Source: Pontibacter ramchanderi
GTDB lineage: Bacteria; Bacteroidota; Bacteroidia; Cytophagales; Hymenobacteraceae
NCBI RefSeq assembly: GCF_002846395.1
Contig: NZ_PJMU01000002.1
Span: 1,116,001 to 1,180,000 of the forward strand
Direction: 5' to 3'
Length of the DNA: 64,000 bases
Both the position numbers and the translations under genes were made by a program. This document shows positions 32,055 through 42,385 of the stretch, piece after piece; within the stretch, counting starts at the first letter, position 1; each line of letters begins with the position of its first letter. The notes beneath the pieces were generated by a model. It saw nothing but the letters and a program-made list of their open reading frames with translations. It made no database searches and was not told the origin of the DNA.

Positions 32055-35000
32055 ATGTCACCCTTTAAAACTGATCTGATGCGCCAACTGCTACCCAGAC
32101 ATTTGTTCTTTAGCTTACTTGCTTTATTGTTACTTTTGAGTGGTCATGCTTGGTCACAGTCCTGCCCCACCACTGTGCAGGTGGACGGGCGTACCGTTTT
32201 GTGCGAAGGTGAGACAACAATTTTAAGAGCTCCGGAGGGTGCTGGCCTTACTTACCTATGGTTTAAGGACGGTGTACAGACAACAGCCACGGGCCGAGAA
32301 CTTCAGGTGACCGAAACAGGCAGGTATAAGGTGCAGGTTTCAGGCAGCGCTTGTACTACCAACACTTCTTCCGAGGTGCCCATCACCGTTAACAGCCGCC
32401 CGGCCCTTCCTGACTTTACAGTTGAGCCGTCAACTCCTCCCTGCTCAGGAACACCTATTGTTTTCGAGATAATCAATAGCTCTCCGGACGAAACCTATAC
32501 CTGGACTTTTGGGGATGGTTCCAATGGCCGGGGCCCTAGGGTTGAGCACACTTACAATGAACGAGGTATAGGTATTGCAACTTTTGATGTGACAGTATTG
32601 GCTACAAGTACCATCACCAGTTGCCCTGCGCCAGAACCAGTAACAAAGCAGGTGCAGATTCGCCGATTGCCTGAAATTTCTTTCACGGAAGAAAATAACT
32701 TCCTCACCTGTCTGCCCGACACCGTGGCAGATGCTGACATAAGTGTGACAGCTACGATCACTAACACGACCCAGGAGCCTGCCCTAAGTGACATTCGCAG
32801 CTATTTTGTGGACTGGGGCGATGGCAGCGCGCCAGTGCAATACCGTCCTTCTGACTTCCCAATCTCCAATCCGAACCCGTACACCGCAGTTGGGGATTAT
32901 ACCATCACCATTTCAGCTGTGGCTGGCAATGGTTGTACGGAGCCCTTCACGCGGGTGTACAGTGTCAGCAAGGAGCCCAAGGCCGGGTTTTCGCTGGGCA
33001 AAAAACGGGCGGATGAAAGCCAGCAACCCCCTTGCGTACCCGTCATTGTCACGCCCGAAGACTCGGCCACAGGTGGTGGGTTAACCTATATCTGGTCTGT
33101 AACACCGGATCAGGGCTACGTACTAGAGTCAGGTAGCCTGACAGAGGCCAATCCGGTCTTCAGATTTACACAGTCAGGAGTTTATACGATTGAACAGATC
33201 GTAACCAATGGCTGCGACTCCGATACAGCCTCACAAGGGATTGTGGTTGGCTGGCCTCAGGTGCAACCGCCGCAGGGAGGAGTATTTTGCGGACCGACCC
33301 GTATTGACCTTAGTGCCAGTGGTGCTGGGGGAGTTCCAGGCGGAGGCGGTGGTCTGTTTATCGATAAGAACCTTGGGGAGCAAATCACAGTGACCATCTC
33401 CATCAACGGGCCGAAGGGACCAACAACCCGTACTTTCAACTCAGAGACCTTCAGCTATGCATATGACTTTGATAGGCCTGGGACTTATACCATTGCTGTG
33501 GAGGCAGTGAACGAGTGCGGTAGCTCCAATGCCATTTTCCAGGGCCAGCCACAGCCACCAGTGCAGGTGGTCATTCTGCAGCAGCCGGGTCAACCTACTA
33601 TAGCGAACCCGGGTATCGTCTGCGAGGGAGATTTTGTGGAACTGACGCCGACATCATCGGCGCCGTCGTTTGCCTGGTTCGATACAGATGACCCCAATGC
33701 GGCACCTGTTTTTATAGGAAACACCTTTGTAACACCGCCACTACCAGCTGGTAGCAATAATTTTTATGTGGCTGCACGCGATTCAGCTCAAGGTGTGCTC
33801 TGCACGGGCCCACGCAGGCAGGTAACAGTTAGGGTGAACCCTCGTGTGACCAACAACCTGATTGATATCGGGGGACAGACAACTGGTAGTGTATGTGTGG
33901 GTGGCGTGTTAACCGAATTAACTGGTAGCAGACCTTCGGGTGGCGATGAAACCTCAGCCTACAGCTATACTTGGTTGGTAAGTACTACAGGGCCAGACCG
34001 TGGCTATGCAGCTGCCCCGGGTGTGAATAACAACCAGAACTATACTCCAACGCAACCTATTGGTTCAACATCTTGGTTCAGGCGGGTGGTACGCTCTGCT
34101 AATTGTTCTCCGGACTCCAGTAATGTGCTCGAAATAATTGCCGTGGATCCTGTGCCGCCAAGTGCGAACATAGTAACACCAGCTTTACAGGAAATCTGTG
34201 CCGGTGATGCGCCTGGCCAGTTAGTGGGTTCCCAGCCAAGCGGTGGGGCTGGAGGTCCTTATACCTACCGCTGGGAAGTCAGCTCGACCGGGCCAGATGC
34301 AGGTTTTGTGGCAGCACCGGGCACGAACAATGGAGAAAACTATAATCCACCATCCAATTTAGCAGGTAGCAACTGGTTTAGGCGGGTCGTAACGTCGGCC
34401 AATTGCGATTCTCCCTCAGAAGCTGTAAGGATCACAGTTTCGCCGGCTATTACTGGAAATACCATCACATCTGCACAACAGGATGAGTGCTCAGGTAGCA
34501 CCCCAGCTTCTATTACCGGGTCTGCGCCTTCGGGTGGCAATGGCAACTATACTTATGAATGGCAATTAAGCACAAGTGGTGCTACGGGCAATTTCACACC
34601 AGCTCCCGGCACGAATAACCAACAGAGCTATACTCCTGCCTCCATTACTCAGACTACCTGGTTCAGGCGAGTAGTGCGAGCGGGGCAGTGTACGCCAAGC
34701 GAAAGTAATGTGGTCGAGATACGCATCCGGCCTGCCATAACCGGCAACTCTATTTCAGCACCCCAGGAGATTTGCTCGGGCACACAGCCGGCGCCGCTAA
34801 GCGGTACTACGCCTTCTGGTGGCAGTGGCGGATTTACATATCGTTGGGAAAGCAGCATCAGCGGGCCAACTGCGGGCTTCAACCCGGCACCAGGCCAGAA
34901 CACCGGGCCAGGCTACGCACCTCCTGTGCTCACCCGCGACACCTGGTTCCGCCGGGTAGCTATTTCGGCGGGCTGTGAGAACGCTTCGGAGTCGGTGCTG

Positions 35001-35759
35001 ATCGCGATGCTGGCCTTGCCGGACGCCCCAATTCTGACAGTGCGCGACGCACGTGCCTGTGTGGGTGGTTCTGCTACCCTGACAGTGGCCAATGCCAACG
35101 GCAACACCATTGAGTGGTACGACGCGCCAACGGGCGGCTCCCCGCTCTTTGTGGGCAACACTTTCGTTACGCAGGAACTCGATCGCAACACAACTTTCTA
35201 TGTGCAGGCCCGAAATAGTAACAACTGCGCCAACGCAACCCGCACCTCAGTCAATGTAACCGTGGTGCAGCCTGTGGCTGATGCCGGACCTGATGTAGAA
35301 ATCATTCAAGGGCGGCCTGCAGAACTGCGTGCCTCGGGAGGGGTTTCGTATCAGTGGGAGCCGGCGGAGAGCCTAAGCAATGCCAATGTGGCCAACCCAG
35401 TTGCCAGGCCCGATGTGACGACCACCTATACCGTGACCATCACCACAGAAGAGGGCTGTACGGCCACCGATGAAGTGACCGTAACGGTTATACCGGCCAT
35501 CACGGCGCCAAACGCCTTCTCGCCGAATGGCGACCGTGTGAACGATGTGTGGGAAATCGAGAACATACAGAACTACCCGGATGCGCGCATCGAGATCTTT
35601 AACCGCTGGGGCAACCAGATTTTCAGCTCTACTGGCTATGCCACCCCTTGGGATGGCACCTACAACGGCGAATCTCTGCCAGTGGCGACCTATTACTACA
35701 TCATTTATCTCAACAGCTCCGAAAAACCAATTTCAGGGCATGTGACCATTATCAGATAA
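32055..35759 (+). CDS. Giant type B T9SS cargo (gliding-motility-type C-terminal domain) with PKD/Ig repeats
   Basis: A 1,234-residue surface adhesin-like protein. The signal peptide ends near residue 35 (AWSQ|SCP). An Ig-like unit (36-115), PKD domains with TWTFGDGSNG (about 120-205) and YFVDWGDGSAP (about 215-310), and further PKD and Ig-like units follow. Four repeats share SGG-tYtYrWe and the ending TWFRRVV (about 600-980). The C-terminal ITAPNAFSPNGDRVNDVWEIENI through IEIFNRWGNQIF to VTIIR is the CHU_C domain used for type IX export. The stop overlaps the next start (TAATG), coupling it to a PorP/SprF gene. Confidence 0.9.
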   Translation: MSPFKTDLMRQLLPRHLFFSLLALLLLLSGHAWSQSCPTTVQVDGRTVLCEGETTILRAPEGAGLTYLWFKDGVQTTATGRELQVTETGRYKVQVSGSACTTNTSSEVPITVNSRPALPDFTVEPSTPPCSGTPIVFEIINSSPDETYTWTFGDGSNGRGPRVEHTYNERGIGIATFDVTVLATSTITSCPAPEPVTKQVQIRRLPEISFTEENNFLTCLPDTVADADISVTATITNTTQEPALSDIRSYFVDWGDGSAPVQYRPSDFPISNPNPYTAVGDYTITISAVAGNGCTEPFTRVYSVSKEPKAGFSLGKKRADESQQPPCVPVIVTPEDSATGGGLTYIWSVTPDQGYVLESGSLTEANPVFRFTQSGVYTIEQIVTNGCDSDTASQGIVVGWPQVQPPQGGVFCGPTRIDLSASGAGGVPGGGGGLFIDKNLGEQITVTISINGPKGPTTRTFNSETFSYAYDFDRPGTYTIAVEAVNECGSSNAIFQGQPQPPVQVVILQQPGQPTIANPGIVCEGDFVELTPTSSAPSFAWFDTDDPNAAPVFIGNTFVTPPLPAGSNNFYVAARDSAQGVLCTGPRRQVTVRVNPRVTNNLIDIGGQTTGSVCVGGVLTELTGSRPSGGDETSAYSYTWLVSTTGPDRGYAAAPGVNNNQNYTPTQPIGSTSWFRRVVRSANCSPDSSNVLEIIAVDPVPPSANIVTPALQEICAGDAPGQLVGSQPSGGAGGPYTYRWEVSSTGPDAGFVAAPGTNNGENYNPPSNLAGSNWFRRVVTSANCDSPSEAVRITVSPAITGNTITSAQQDECSGSTPASITGSAPSGGNGNYTYEWQLSTSGATGNFTPAPGTNNQQSYTPASITQTTWFRRVVRAGQCTPSESNVVEIRIRPAITGNSISAPQEICSGTQPAPLSGTTPSGGSGGFTYRWESSISGPTAGFNPAPGQNTGPGYAPPVLTRDTWFRRVAISAGCENASESVLIAMLALPDAPILTVRDARACVGGSATLTVANANGNTIEWYDAPTGGSPLFVGNTFVTQELDRNTTFYVQARNSNNCANATRTSVNVTVVQPVADAGPDVEIIQGRPAELRASGGVSYQWEPAESLSNANVANPVARPDVTTTYTVTITTEEGCTATDEVTVTVIPAITAPNAFSPNGDRVNDVWEIENIQNYPDARIEIFNRWGNQIFSSTGYATPWDGTYNGESLPVATYYYIIYLNSSEKPISGHVTIIR

Positions 35760-35764
35760 TGACT

Positions 35765-36724
35765 ATGAAAAAGCTGTCTCTCCTGTTGGTAGTATTGGTA
35801 GGTGTCGTTACGCAGGCGTTCGCACAGCAGCGTCCGCAGTACAGCCAGTACATGGTCAATAACTTTCTGCTTAACCCCGCCCTGTCAGGTATAGAAGACT
35901 ATGCCGACATACGCATCAGTAACCGGCAGCAGTGGGTGGGGCTTGATGGAGCACCCGTTACCTACTACGCCTCCGCCCATGTGCCGCTGAACAAAGGCGC
36001 CGCCAGTACCAAGTATGCCAAAGCGCTGGCGCATCACGGGGCCGGCATTATCCTGCACACCGATAAAACGGGCCCGCTGCGCAGAACAGGGTTAACGGGC
36101 ACTTATGCGTATCACCTGCCGGTTACACGCACCATCAACGTTTCGGCGGGGGTTGGGGCTGGCCTCGTTCGCAACAGCATTAACAACGCTGAGCTGGAGT
36201 TTACCAATCCGGCGGAGCCACTGATCGGCGGCGGCCGGATCAACCAGAATGTATTGGATCTTTCACTGGGGCTTTGGGTGTATTCCCGGAACTTCTCTGT
36301 AGGGCTCGCTGGCGCACAGCTGCTGGAAAATGCGGGCACTTTCCGCTCCTCTGAAGAAAATAACGTATCGCTCGACCTGCAGCGTCATTACTTCCTGACG
36401 GGCAGCTACCGTTTTGCCCCTGGAGGTAAAATAGACCTGATCCCATCCGTCATGTTCAAACTGGCCGCACCAAGTCCGCTTTCGGTGGACGTGAACCTGC
36501 GCGCGCTGTACGATGAGCGCTTCTGGGTGGGGGCTTCTTACCGCCACAACGATGCCATAGTAGGAATGGTAGGCGTGTATGTAAGTCCGCTGATAGATAT
36601 TTCCTACTCTTATGATGCCACTACATCAGGCCTCAACCGGGTAAGCGCCGGTACCCACGAGGTAATAGTCGGCTTTAAGTTGCTGAACGATCGCCGCATC
36701 ATCTGTCCGCAATGGGTTTGGTAA
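35765..36724 (+). CDS. PorP/SprF family T9SS outer membrane protein, copy 1
   Basis: A 319-residue outer-membrane barrel with signal peptide MKKLSLLLVVLVGVVTQAFA|QQ. QYSQYMVNNFLLNPALSGIEDYADIRISNRQQWVG is the family hallmark; then come SLGLWVYSRNFSVGLAGAQLLEN and FWVGASYRHNDAIVGMVG near the end. SprF/PorP-like proteins are needed for surface attachment or export of specific type B cargo, usually the adjacent gene. ATG at 35765 is chosen; an ATG at 35759 overlapping the upstream stop would add two residues. Confidence 0.9.
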   Translation: MKKLSLLLVVLVGVVTQAFAQQRPQYSQYMVNNFLLNPALSGIEDYADIRISNRQQWVGLDGAPVTYYASAHVPLNKGAASTKYAKALAHHGAGIILHTDKTGPLRRTGLTGTYAYHLPVTRTINVSAGVGAGLVRNSINNAELEFTNPAEPLIGGGRINQNVLDLSLGLWVYSRNFSVGLAGAQLLENAGTFRSSEENNVSLDLQRHYFLTGSYRFAPGGKIDLIPSVMFKLAAPSPLSVDVNLRALYDERFWVGASYRHNDAIVGMVGVYVSPLIDISYSYDATTSGLNRVSAGTHEVIVGFKLLNDRRIICPQWVW

Positions 36725-37189
36725 AGTAAAGCGCCTTTTTGTTTTTGTGCAATCCGGGAAAAACCTGAGCAGTAATATTTTTTTTATGTTACTGATACAG
36801 AGTGTGCTCGATTGTGTCTACTTTTGCGCCCAAGTTCTAAAATACTATTTCGAAACGGCCTTTCTGTTACTTGTGTTAAGAGCGTTGCGCAGAAGCAGCA
36901 AGAGGCCAAAAGCAGAAATGGAGGTATAGGATTTTGCCGCAATTAAGTTTAAACTTTAACTTAAAATTTGGTACTTAACAAATTTTGTTAAATTTTAGAG
37001 CTTAATATAGCCCCAAATATATGCAGTATACATTTGAAGCTTCTGAATGTACATTTTAAAGTATATACTTGCGACTTATTTGGCTGTGTGGGATGAAATG
37101 AAAAGAGCTGCGGAAATGGCTGTCCGTAGCTGCAAATTGTTGAATATTTAAACGCCAAGTTCTATAACAAACTTATACTCATTTATTTC
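36725..37189. other. AT-rich spacer with palindrome
   Basis: 465 bases without a credible gene. A 17-base palindrome TTAACAAA-T-TTTGTTAA spans 36975-36991. TACATTTG at 37029-37036 matches the -7 consensus and could start the 37190 transcript with a leader of about 145 bases. Confidence 0.45.
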
Positions 37190-40100
37190 ATGACAAGCTT
37201 CTTAAGTAGAGCCTTGCTCCTGGTGCTAGGCTTATGGCTGGTTGCATTTGGCGTAAATGCGCAACAAGCGCCCACACTGGGGGCCTTTTACGACTATAAC
37301 GTTGTAGGCGGCGATAGGGTTTTCAACCAGAACAACACCAACACGATTGTTCGCGGTAAAGTAGCTTCTGTTACAAGACCTGCTCAGGGTTTTAGTCCTG
37401 GATCCGTATGGCGAGGCATTGACAATCCGGGCAGCGCAGCCAACAATGCACTTGCCGCAGCCACCTCTGTTTATAACAACGCTGCAGCCACCACCCCCAC
37501 CGCAACACTCACCAACCCAGAACTCGGCGGCCGCACTTACACTGCGGGTGTATACCTGTTCGATGGCAATGCCAATGTTACCAGCGATATTACACTAGAC
37601 GGAGGCAACAACCCGAACGCCGTTTTCATTTTTATTATCAAGGGAAGTCTGAGCATAGGCGCCGGAGTAGACATTGAGCTGATTCGCGACGCTAAAATTG
37701 GCAATGTCTTCTGGGTAGTGGAGAATACGCTTACCGTAGGAAACGGTGCAGAGATAAAAGGGCAGTACCTGGCCAAACAGGCTGTAACGATTGGCGACGG
37801 CTCAATTGTTCGCGGACGTGTGGCCTCCTTACAAGGAGAGGTCAGGCTGAACAACAATAACTTCTTTTTGCCAACAGACCTCGAGATCAAAATCACGAAA
37901 ACAGAAGGTAACGCTGGCGTCGACCGCTATATCGTTGGCCAGTCCATTACCTATACCTTTACCGTGACCAACAAAGGGCCCGTTGACGATGAAAACGTCC
38001 GCGTAAGTCCTGTTCTCTTTTCAGGTGCCAATCATAGCTATACAACAGACGCTCCCGGTTCCACGTTTTCGCTTGTAAACGGCAACTGGGTTTGGAACAT
38101 CGGTAACCTGAAGGTTGGGCAAACCTATACCCTTACCCTTACGGCAACCATCAATGAAACCGGGCCCGGTTTCGTACGCGGTACCATATCAGGATCGGCG
38201 GAAGACGAGATTCAGCAGAATAACACGGTTGACATTAACTTTTGCGCAGTGCTTCCAGACGCAGGTGTTATAACGGGCGCAGTGGAGCTTTGTGTGGGAA
38301 CCGTCGGAGAGTACAGCATCGAGTCGGTAGTTGGGGCCACTGGCTATACCTGGAACGTGCCCAGCGGATGGAGAATCCTGAGCGGGCAGGGCACAACCAG
38401 CATCAGGGTAGAAGCCACCGGTCGTAACGACGATGCCTACATCCAGGTTTCTGTGAACAACAGTTGCGGCGCCAGCCCGCCCAGCCGTCTGAAAGTAAAC
38501 AACTACCCAGATCCTCCTGCCACTCCTGGGCCAATCACGGCCAACGAAGGGGTCTGCGCCGGCGAAGGAGCTACCTATTCCATTGTGCCTGTTCAGGATG
38601 CTACCTCTTACGTATGGACAGTGCCTACGGGCTGGAGTATTGTGTCCGGACAAGGTACTACGCAAATCTCTGTGACCGTAGGAACGACAGCGGGCAAAGT
38701 TACTGTAAAAGCTAAGAACGTCTGCGGGGAGAGCCCGAATGCGTCGGAGCTGGAAGTGAAACCATTCCTGCAGGCTCCTAACCAGCCTTCCAATATCTCC
38801 GGGTCAGGCACCCTGCCTTTCTGCGTGACTACGGAGCGTGTGACATTCAGCGTGACAGCCAGCGGCGATGTGTTAGAATATGTTTGGGAATACCCAGCTG
38901 CCTGGACACTGATCGAAGGACAGGGAACAAACACCGTTGTCTTCAACCCGAATGGTGTGGGCGGAACTGTTAGCGTAAAAGGTATAAATGCCTGCGGCCA
39001 GAGCCCGTCCAGAACTTTCAATGTGGTGCCTATCCCTGGTCCACCAGTTAATCCAGGAGATATCTCAGGTGCTTTCCCTGTTTGCCAAGGCAGTATAGGC
39101 ACTAAATATTCAGTAGCCCCTGTGCCAGGAGCAACCAGCTATACCTGGTATGTGCCAGACGGCTGGACCATTACCTCAGGTCAGGATACAAATGAGATAA
39201 CAGTAAGATTAAGCGAGAATGCCAGTGGTGGCCAGATTCGCGTGCAAGCGGTTAACAATTGCGGTGCGAGCGGTATCACACGCAAGGATGTGACAACGAC
39301 AACCGGCGCGCCAACTGCCCCGGTTGCAATAACAGGTGAGGAGTTTGGTTGTGCGGCCAAAACCACAGTGTATGAAATAAATCCGGTTGCAGGCGCACAG
39401 AGCTATACCTGGACCGTGCCGCCAACCTGGACCATTACCAACGGACAAGGTACAACACGCATCACCGTTACCATTGGCAGCCAGTCAGGAAACGTGAGTG
39501 TGATCGCCGTGAACTCATGCGGACAGAGCAGCCCGGCAACGAAAGCTGTAAAGCCATTCCCAACAGTACCGGCAACACCATTCGCCATCAAAGGCCCGGA
39601 CGAGGTTTGTAGAGGACAGAGCGAAGCCGTGTATACGCTACAGCCAGTAGATCATACCCTGGAGTACATTTGGGCGGTTCCATCTGGTTGGACCATCCTT
39701 TCTGGGCAGGGCACAACCGAGATTAAGGTGAAAGTGGGAACGTTAGCCGGCGATATTACAGTAACCGCTTCTAACCCCTGCGGCAACAGTATACCTGCCA
39801 AGCTGCGCGTTGTACCAATAGAGGACGTGCCAGCACCGCAGGCAGGCCCAATAAAAGGAAACGCTCAGTATTGCGCGGGACTTAACCAGACTTATTCGAT
39901 TGATCCGGTGCCGGGCGCAAGATCTTATTTCTGGACCTTCCCGGGCGCAGACTGGGTTATTGTAGAAGGTCAGGGAACAACACGCGTAACCGTAAAAGCT
40001 GGGGCAACACAGGGCCAAGTAAGTGTGGCTACCGTTAACAGTTGCGGCACCAGAAGCACCGCCACCGGTTTAACAGTACAGTCAGTGGGCTCCGTACCGC

Positions 40101-41386
40101 CATCGCCATCAGCTATCATTACCGATAACGAGTCGTACTGCGGCAATTCTACCGGTCTTACTTTCCGCATAGCCGCCGTTCCAACGGCAATCAGCTACGA
40201 ATGGACAGTGCCACAAGGCTGGACGATCACCTCGGGCCAGGGCACCACACAGATAAAAGCGACTGCAGGCACAAGCGGCGGCGAGGTAACTGTTGTGGCT
40301 GTTAACTCTTGCGGAAAGAGCCAGAGTGTAAAACTGGTAACAGAGCCGCAGCGTCCGCTTATGAACCCGGAAGCCATCAGGGGACCAGAGCTGGCCTGCG
40401 TGGGCAGAACCGATGCCGTGTACTCTATACCTGCCATCGAAGGTGCCGAAACGTACATCTGGACACTGCCAGCCGGCTGGGAAATTGTATCTGGCGCAGG
40501 TACCAGCAGCATCAAAGTGAAAGTGACAGGCAGAGGCGATGTAACAGTAAGAGCCAAGAATGCCTGTGGTACCACAGCCGAATCTAAACTGACAGTAGAA
40601 GTAGTAACAGCGCCGCCATTGGCGCCGGCAGCCATCAAAGGAGAGACGCTGGCCTGTGCAACCCGCACCGCGACGTACTCAGTCGACGCCGTTGCCAACG
40701 CATCTTCTTATTCCTGGAAAGTGCCAGCCGGTTGGATCATCACAGCCGGACAGGGCACGCCACAGATCACGGTGCAGATGGGAACCAGTTCAGGTGAAAT
40801 CAGCGTGGAAGCCACAAACGACTGTGACAAGAGCGCCGCTACCAAACTGACCGTAACAACAAGACCGCTTCCGGTGATCAGCCGCATCGTAGACCGCACC
40901 CTGGCCTGCTCCGACATAGCCACCTTCGAACTTGAGTCGAACAGCCCGGCCGCCCTCTTTACCTGGCAAGTGCCAACTGGCTGGGAGATCCTGACAGGCC
41001 AGGGCACGAGCGTGATCACGGTGATGCAAGGCAATAACAGAGGAGAGATCACGGTAGTGGCCGACAACGGCGAGTGTAAGAGCGATCCGGTGTCCATGAT
41101 CTCAGACCCAAGCATGCGTGAGGCCAACCTGACTGTTCCAAATGTATTCACTCCGAACAACGATGGTGAGAACGACACCTGGGTGATCGGTAACCTGGTA
41201 AATTACCCGGACAACGAAGTAGTGGTGGTGAACCGCTGGGGTAACGAGGTATACAAGAGCAAAGCCTATCAGAACAACTGGAACGGAGACAAGTTAGCGG
41301 AGGGTACCTACTACTACCTGATTCGTCTCACGCTGTGCGATGGCTCTGAGAAAACCTACAAGGGTTATGTGATGATCGTCCGATAA
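37190..41386 (+). CDS. Giant type B T9SS adhesin with ice-binding-like (DUF3494) N-terminus and 11 PKD-like repeats
   Basis: 1,398 residues. Signal peptide about 1-24. Residues about 25-225 match the DUF3494 ice-binding fold (LGGRTYTAGVYLF, NPNAVFIFIIKGSLSIGAG, GNVFWVVENTLTVGNGAEIKGQYLA). A DUF11/CARDB-like domain follows (about 230-350; YTFTVTNKGPV). Eleven repeats of about 80 residues (about 355-1,310) share Y.W.VP.GW.I.SGQGTT..I.V and an NxCG end. The CHU_C sorting domain is VPNVFTPNNDGENDTWVIGN to YVMIVR. Probably a surface adhesin exported by the type IX system; it pairs with the PorP/SprF gene 26 bases downstream. Confidence 0.9.
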   Translation: MTSFLSRALLLVLGLWLVAFGVNAQQAPTLGAFYDYNVVGGDRVFNQNNTNTIVRGKVASVTRPAQGFSPGSVWRGIDNPGSAANNALAAATSVYNNAAATTPTATLTNPELGGRTYTAGVYLFDGNANVTSDITLDGGNNPNAVFIFIIKGSLSIGAGVDIELIRDAKIGNVFWVVENTLTVGNGAEIKGQYLAKQAVTIGDGSIVRGRVASLQGEVRLNNNNFFLPTDLEIKITKTEGNAGVDRYIVGQSITYTFTVTNKGPVDDENVRVSPVLFSGANHSYTTDAPGSTFSLVNGNWVWNIGNLKVGQTYTLTLTATINETGPGFVRGTISGSAEDEIQQNNTVDINFCAVLPDAGVITGAVELCVGTVGEYSIESVVGATGYTWNVPSGWRILSGQGTTSIRVEATGRNDDAYIQVSVNNSCGASPPSRLKVNNYPDPPATPGPITANEGVCAGEGATYSIVPVQDATSYVWTVPTGWSIVSGQGTTQISVTVGTTAGKVTVKAKNVCGESPNASELEVKPFLQAPNQPSNISGSGTLPFCVTTERVTFSVTASGDVLEYVWEYPAAWTLIEGQGTNTVVFNPNGVGGTVSVKGINACGQSPSRTFNVVPIPGPPVNPGDISGAFPVCQGSIGTKYSVAPVPGATSYTWYVPDGWTITSGQDTNEITVRLSENASGGQIRVQAVNNCGASGITRKDVTTTTGAPTAPVAITGEEFGCAAKTTVYEINPVAGAQSYTWTVPPTWTITNGQGTTRITVTIGSQSGNVSVIAVNSCGQSSPATKAVKPFPTVPATPFAIKGPDEVCRGQSEAVYTLQPVDHTLEYIWAVPSGWTILSGQGTTEIKVKVGTLAGDITVTASNPCGNSIPAKLRVVPIEDVPAPQAGPIKGNAQYCAGLNQTYSIDPVPGARSYFWTFPGADWVIVEGQGTTRVTVKAGATQGQVSVATVNSCGTRSTATGLTVQSVGSVPPSPSAIITDNESYCGNSTGLTFRIAAVPTAISYEWTVPQGWTITSGQGTTQIKATAGTSGGEVTVVAVNSCGKSQSVKLVTEPQRPLMNPEAIRGPELACVGRTDAVYSIPAIEGAETYIWTLPAGWEIVSGAGTSSIKVKVTGRGDVTVRAKNACGTTAESKLTVEVVTAPPLAPAAIKGETLACATRTATYSVDAVANASSYSWKVPAGWIITAGQGTPQITVQMGTSSGEISVEATNDCDKSAATKLTVTTRPLPVISRIVDRTLACSDIATFELESNSPAALFTWQVPTGWEILTGQGTSVITVMQGNNRGEITVVADNGECKSDPVSMISDPSMREANLTVPNVFTPNNDGENDTWVIGNLVNYPDNEVVVVNRWGNEVYKSKAYQNNWNGDKLAEGTYYYLIRLTLCDGSEKTYKGYVMIVR

Positions 41387-41412
41387 GAAAACAAACGAAT
41401 TAAGTGATTACC

Positions 41413-42366
41413 ATGCGAAAATTAGGGGTACTTCTGGTGATACTGCTGCTGTCCTGGGAAGGCTATGCGCAGCAGGCGCCGCAATACACACAGTACATCT
41501 TCAACGAGCTGATCATTAACCCGGCCTATGCGGGAAGTAAGGAGATTATAAACGCCAACCTGACCCACCGCAGCCAATGGGTGGGTATAGAGGGGGCGCC
41601 CACTACACAAACCTTTAGCGTGGATGGTTCCTCGCGCAGCGGTCTGCTGGGCTTTGGCCTTAATGCCATGAACGACGAACTGGGTGCTCAGCGGCAGATG
41701 GGACTGCACGGTAACCTGGCGGTGCGCCTGCGGATGAGCGAAACCGCCAAACTGGCCCTGGGCTTTGCCGCAGGTATGGCGCAGTACACCCTCGACGGCA
41801 CCAAGCTCAACACTGGTAACACCAGGCCCGACCAGGCCCTCAACCCGGGGCGCGTTTCAGAGATGATGCCCGATTTCCGGATCGGTGCTTTCTTCAACAC
41901 AGAACGATTCTATACGGGCCTTTCAGTAGCCAACCTCATCAACACCGGGGGCGACGAGCTGGAGGTGACCATGCCGAATCGCCATTACTTTTTGTCGGCT
42001 GGGTATGTGATGGACCTTTCGTCAGCGCTTATCTTCAAGCCGAGCTTCCTGGTGAAAGAGGACTTCAACAGCCCAACCAGCCTGGATCTGAATGCCTTTT
42101 TCCTCTTGGGAGAGCGCATCTGGCTGGGAGGCTCTTACCGCACAGCCGTGAAGGTGCACAACAACTACTCCGATGAGTACGAGCTGGACCGTCGCAATGC
42201 CTGGGCCGCCATCGCGCAGCTGTACGTTACGCCTAAGCTGCGACTTGGCTACTCTTACGACGTCAGCCTGAACGCCCTGCGCCAACACGCCAGCCACGAA
42301 ATTTCATTGGGTTACTCTTTCTTCAAGAAGCAGGATAACCGAATGCTGACCCCACGTTACTTCTAA
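41413..42366 (+). CDS. PorP/SprF family T9SS outer membrane protein, copy 2
   Basis: A 317-residue paralogue of the 35765 product, with signal peptide MRKLGVLLVILLLSWEGYA|QQ. QYTQYIFNELIINPAYAGSKEIINANLTHRSQWVGIEGAP, ALIFKPSFLVKED and IWLGGSYRTAVKV are visible, with RLGYSYDVSLN and HEISLGYSF at the end. It is one cistron after its probable client adhesin and 19 bases before the PorE-like gene. Start ATG at 41413; the GTG at 41404 would add three residues and has no advantage. Confidence 0.9.
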   Translation: MRKLGVLLVILLLSWEGYAQQAPQYTQYIFNELIINPAYAGSKEIINANLTHRSQWVGIEGAPTTQTFSVDGSSRSGLLGFGLNAMNDELGAQRQMGLHGNLAVRLRMSETAKLALGFAAGMAQYTLDGTKLNTGNTRPDQALNPGRVSEMMPDFRIGAFFNTERFYTGLSVANLINTGGDELEVTMPNRHYFLSAGYVMDLSSALIFKPSFLVKEDFNSPTSLDLNAFFLLGERIWLGGSYRTAVKVHNNYSDEYELDRRNAWAAIAQLYVTPKLRLGYSYDVSLNALRQHASHEISLGYSFFKKQDNRMLTPRYF

Positions 42367-42385
42367 AATCACCCAGAAAGCAGAC

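Noticed and set aside
37190-41386. CRISPR-like or tandem DNA repeats within the giant adhesin gene
   Set aside because: The periodicity (about 240 bases) is at protein level from PKD-like domains; DNA copies are too diverged for a CRISPR or satellite.
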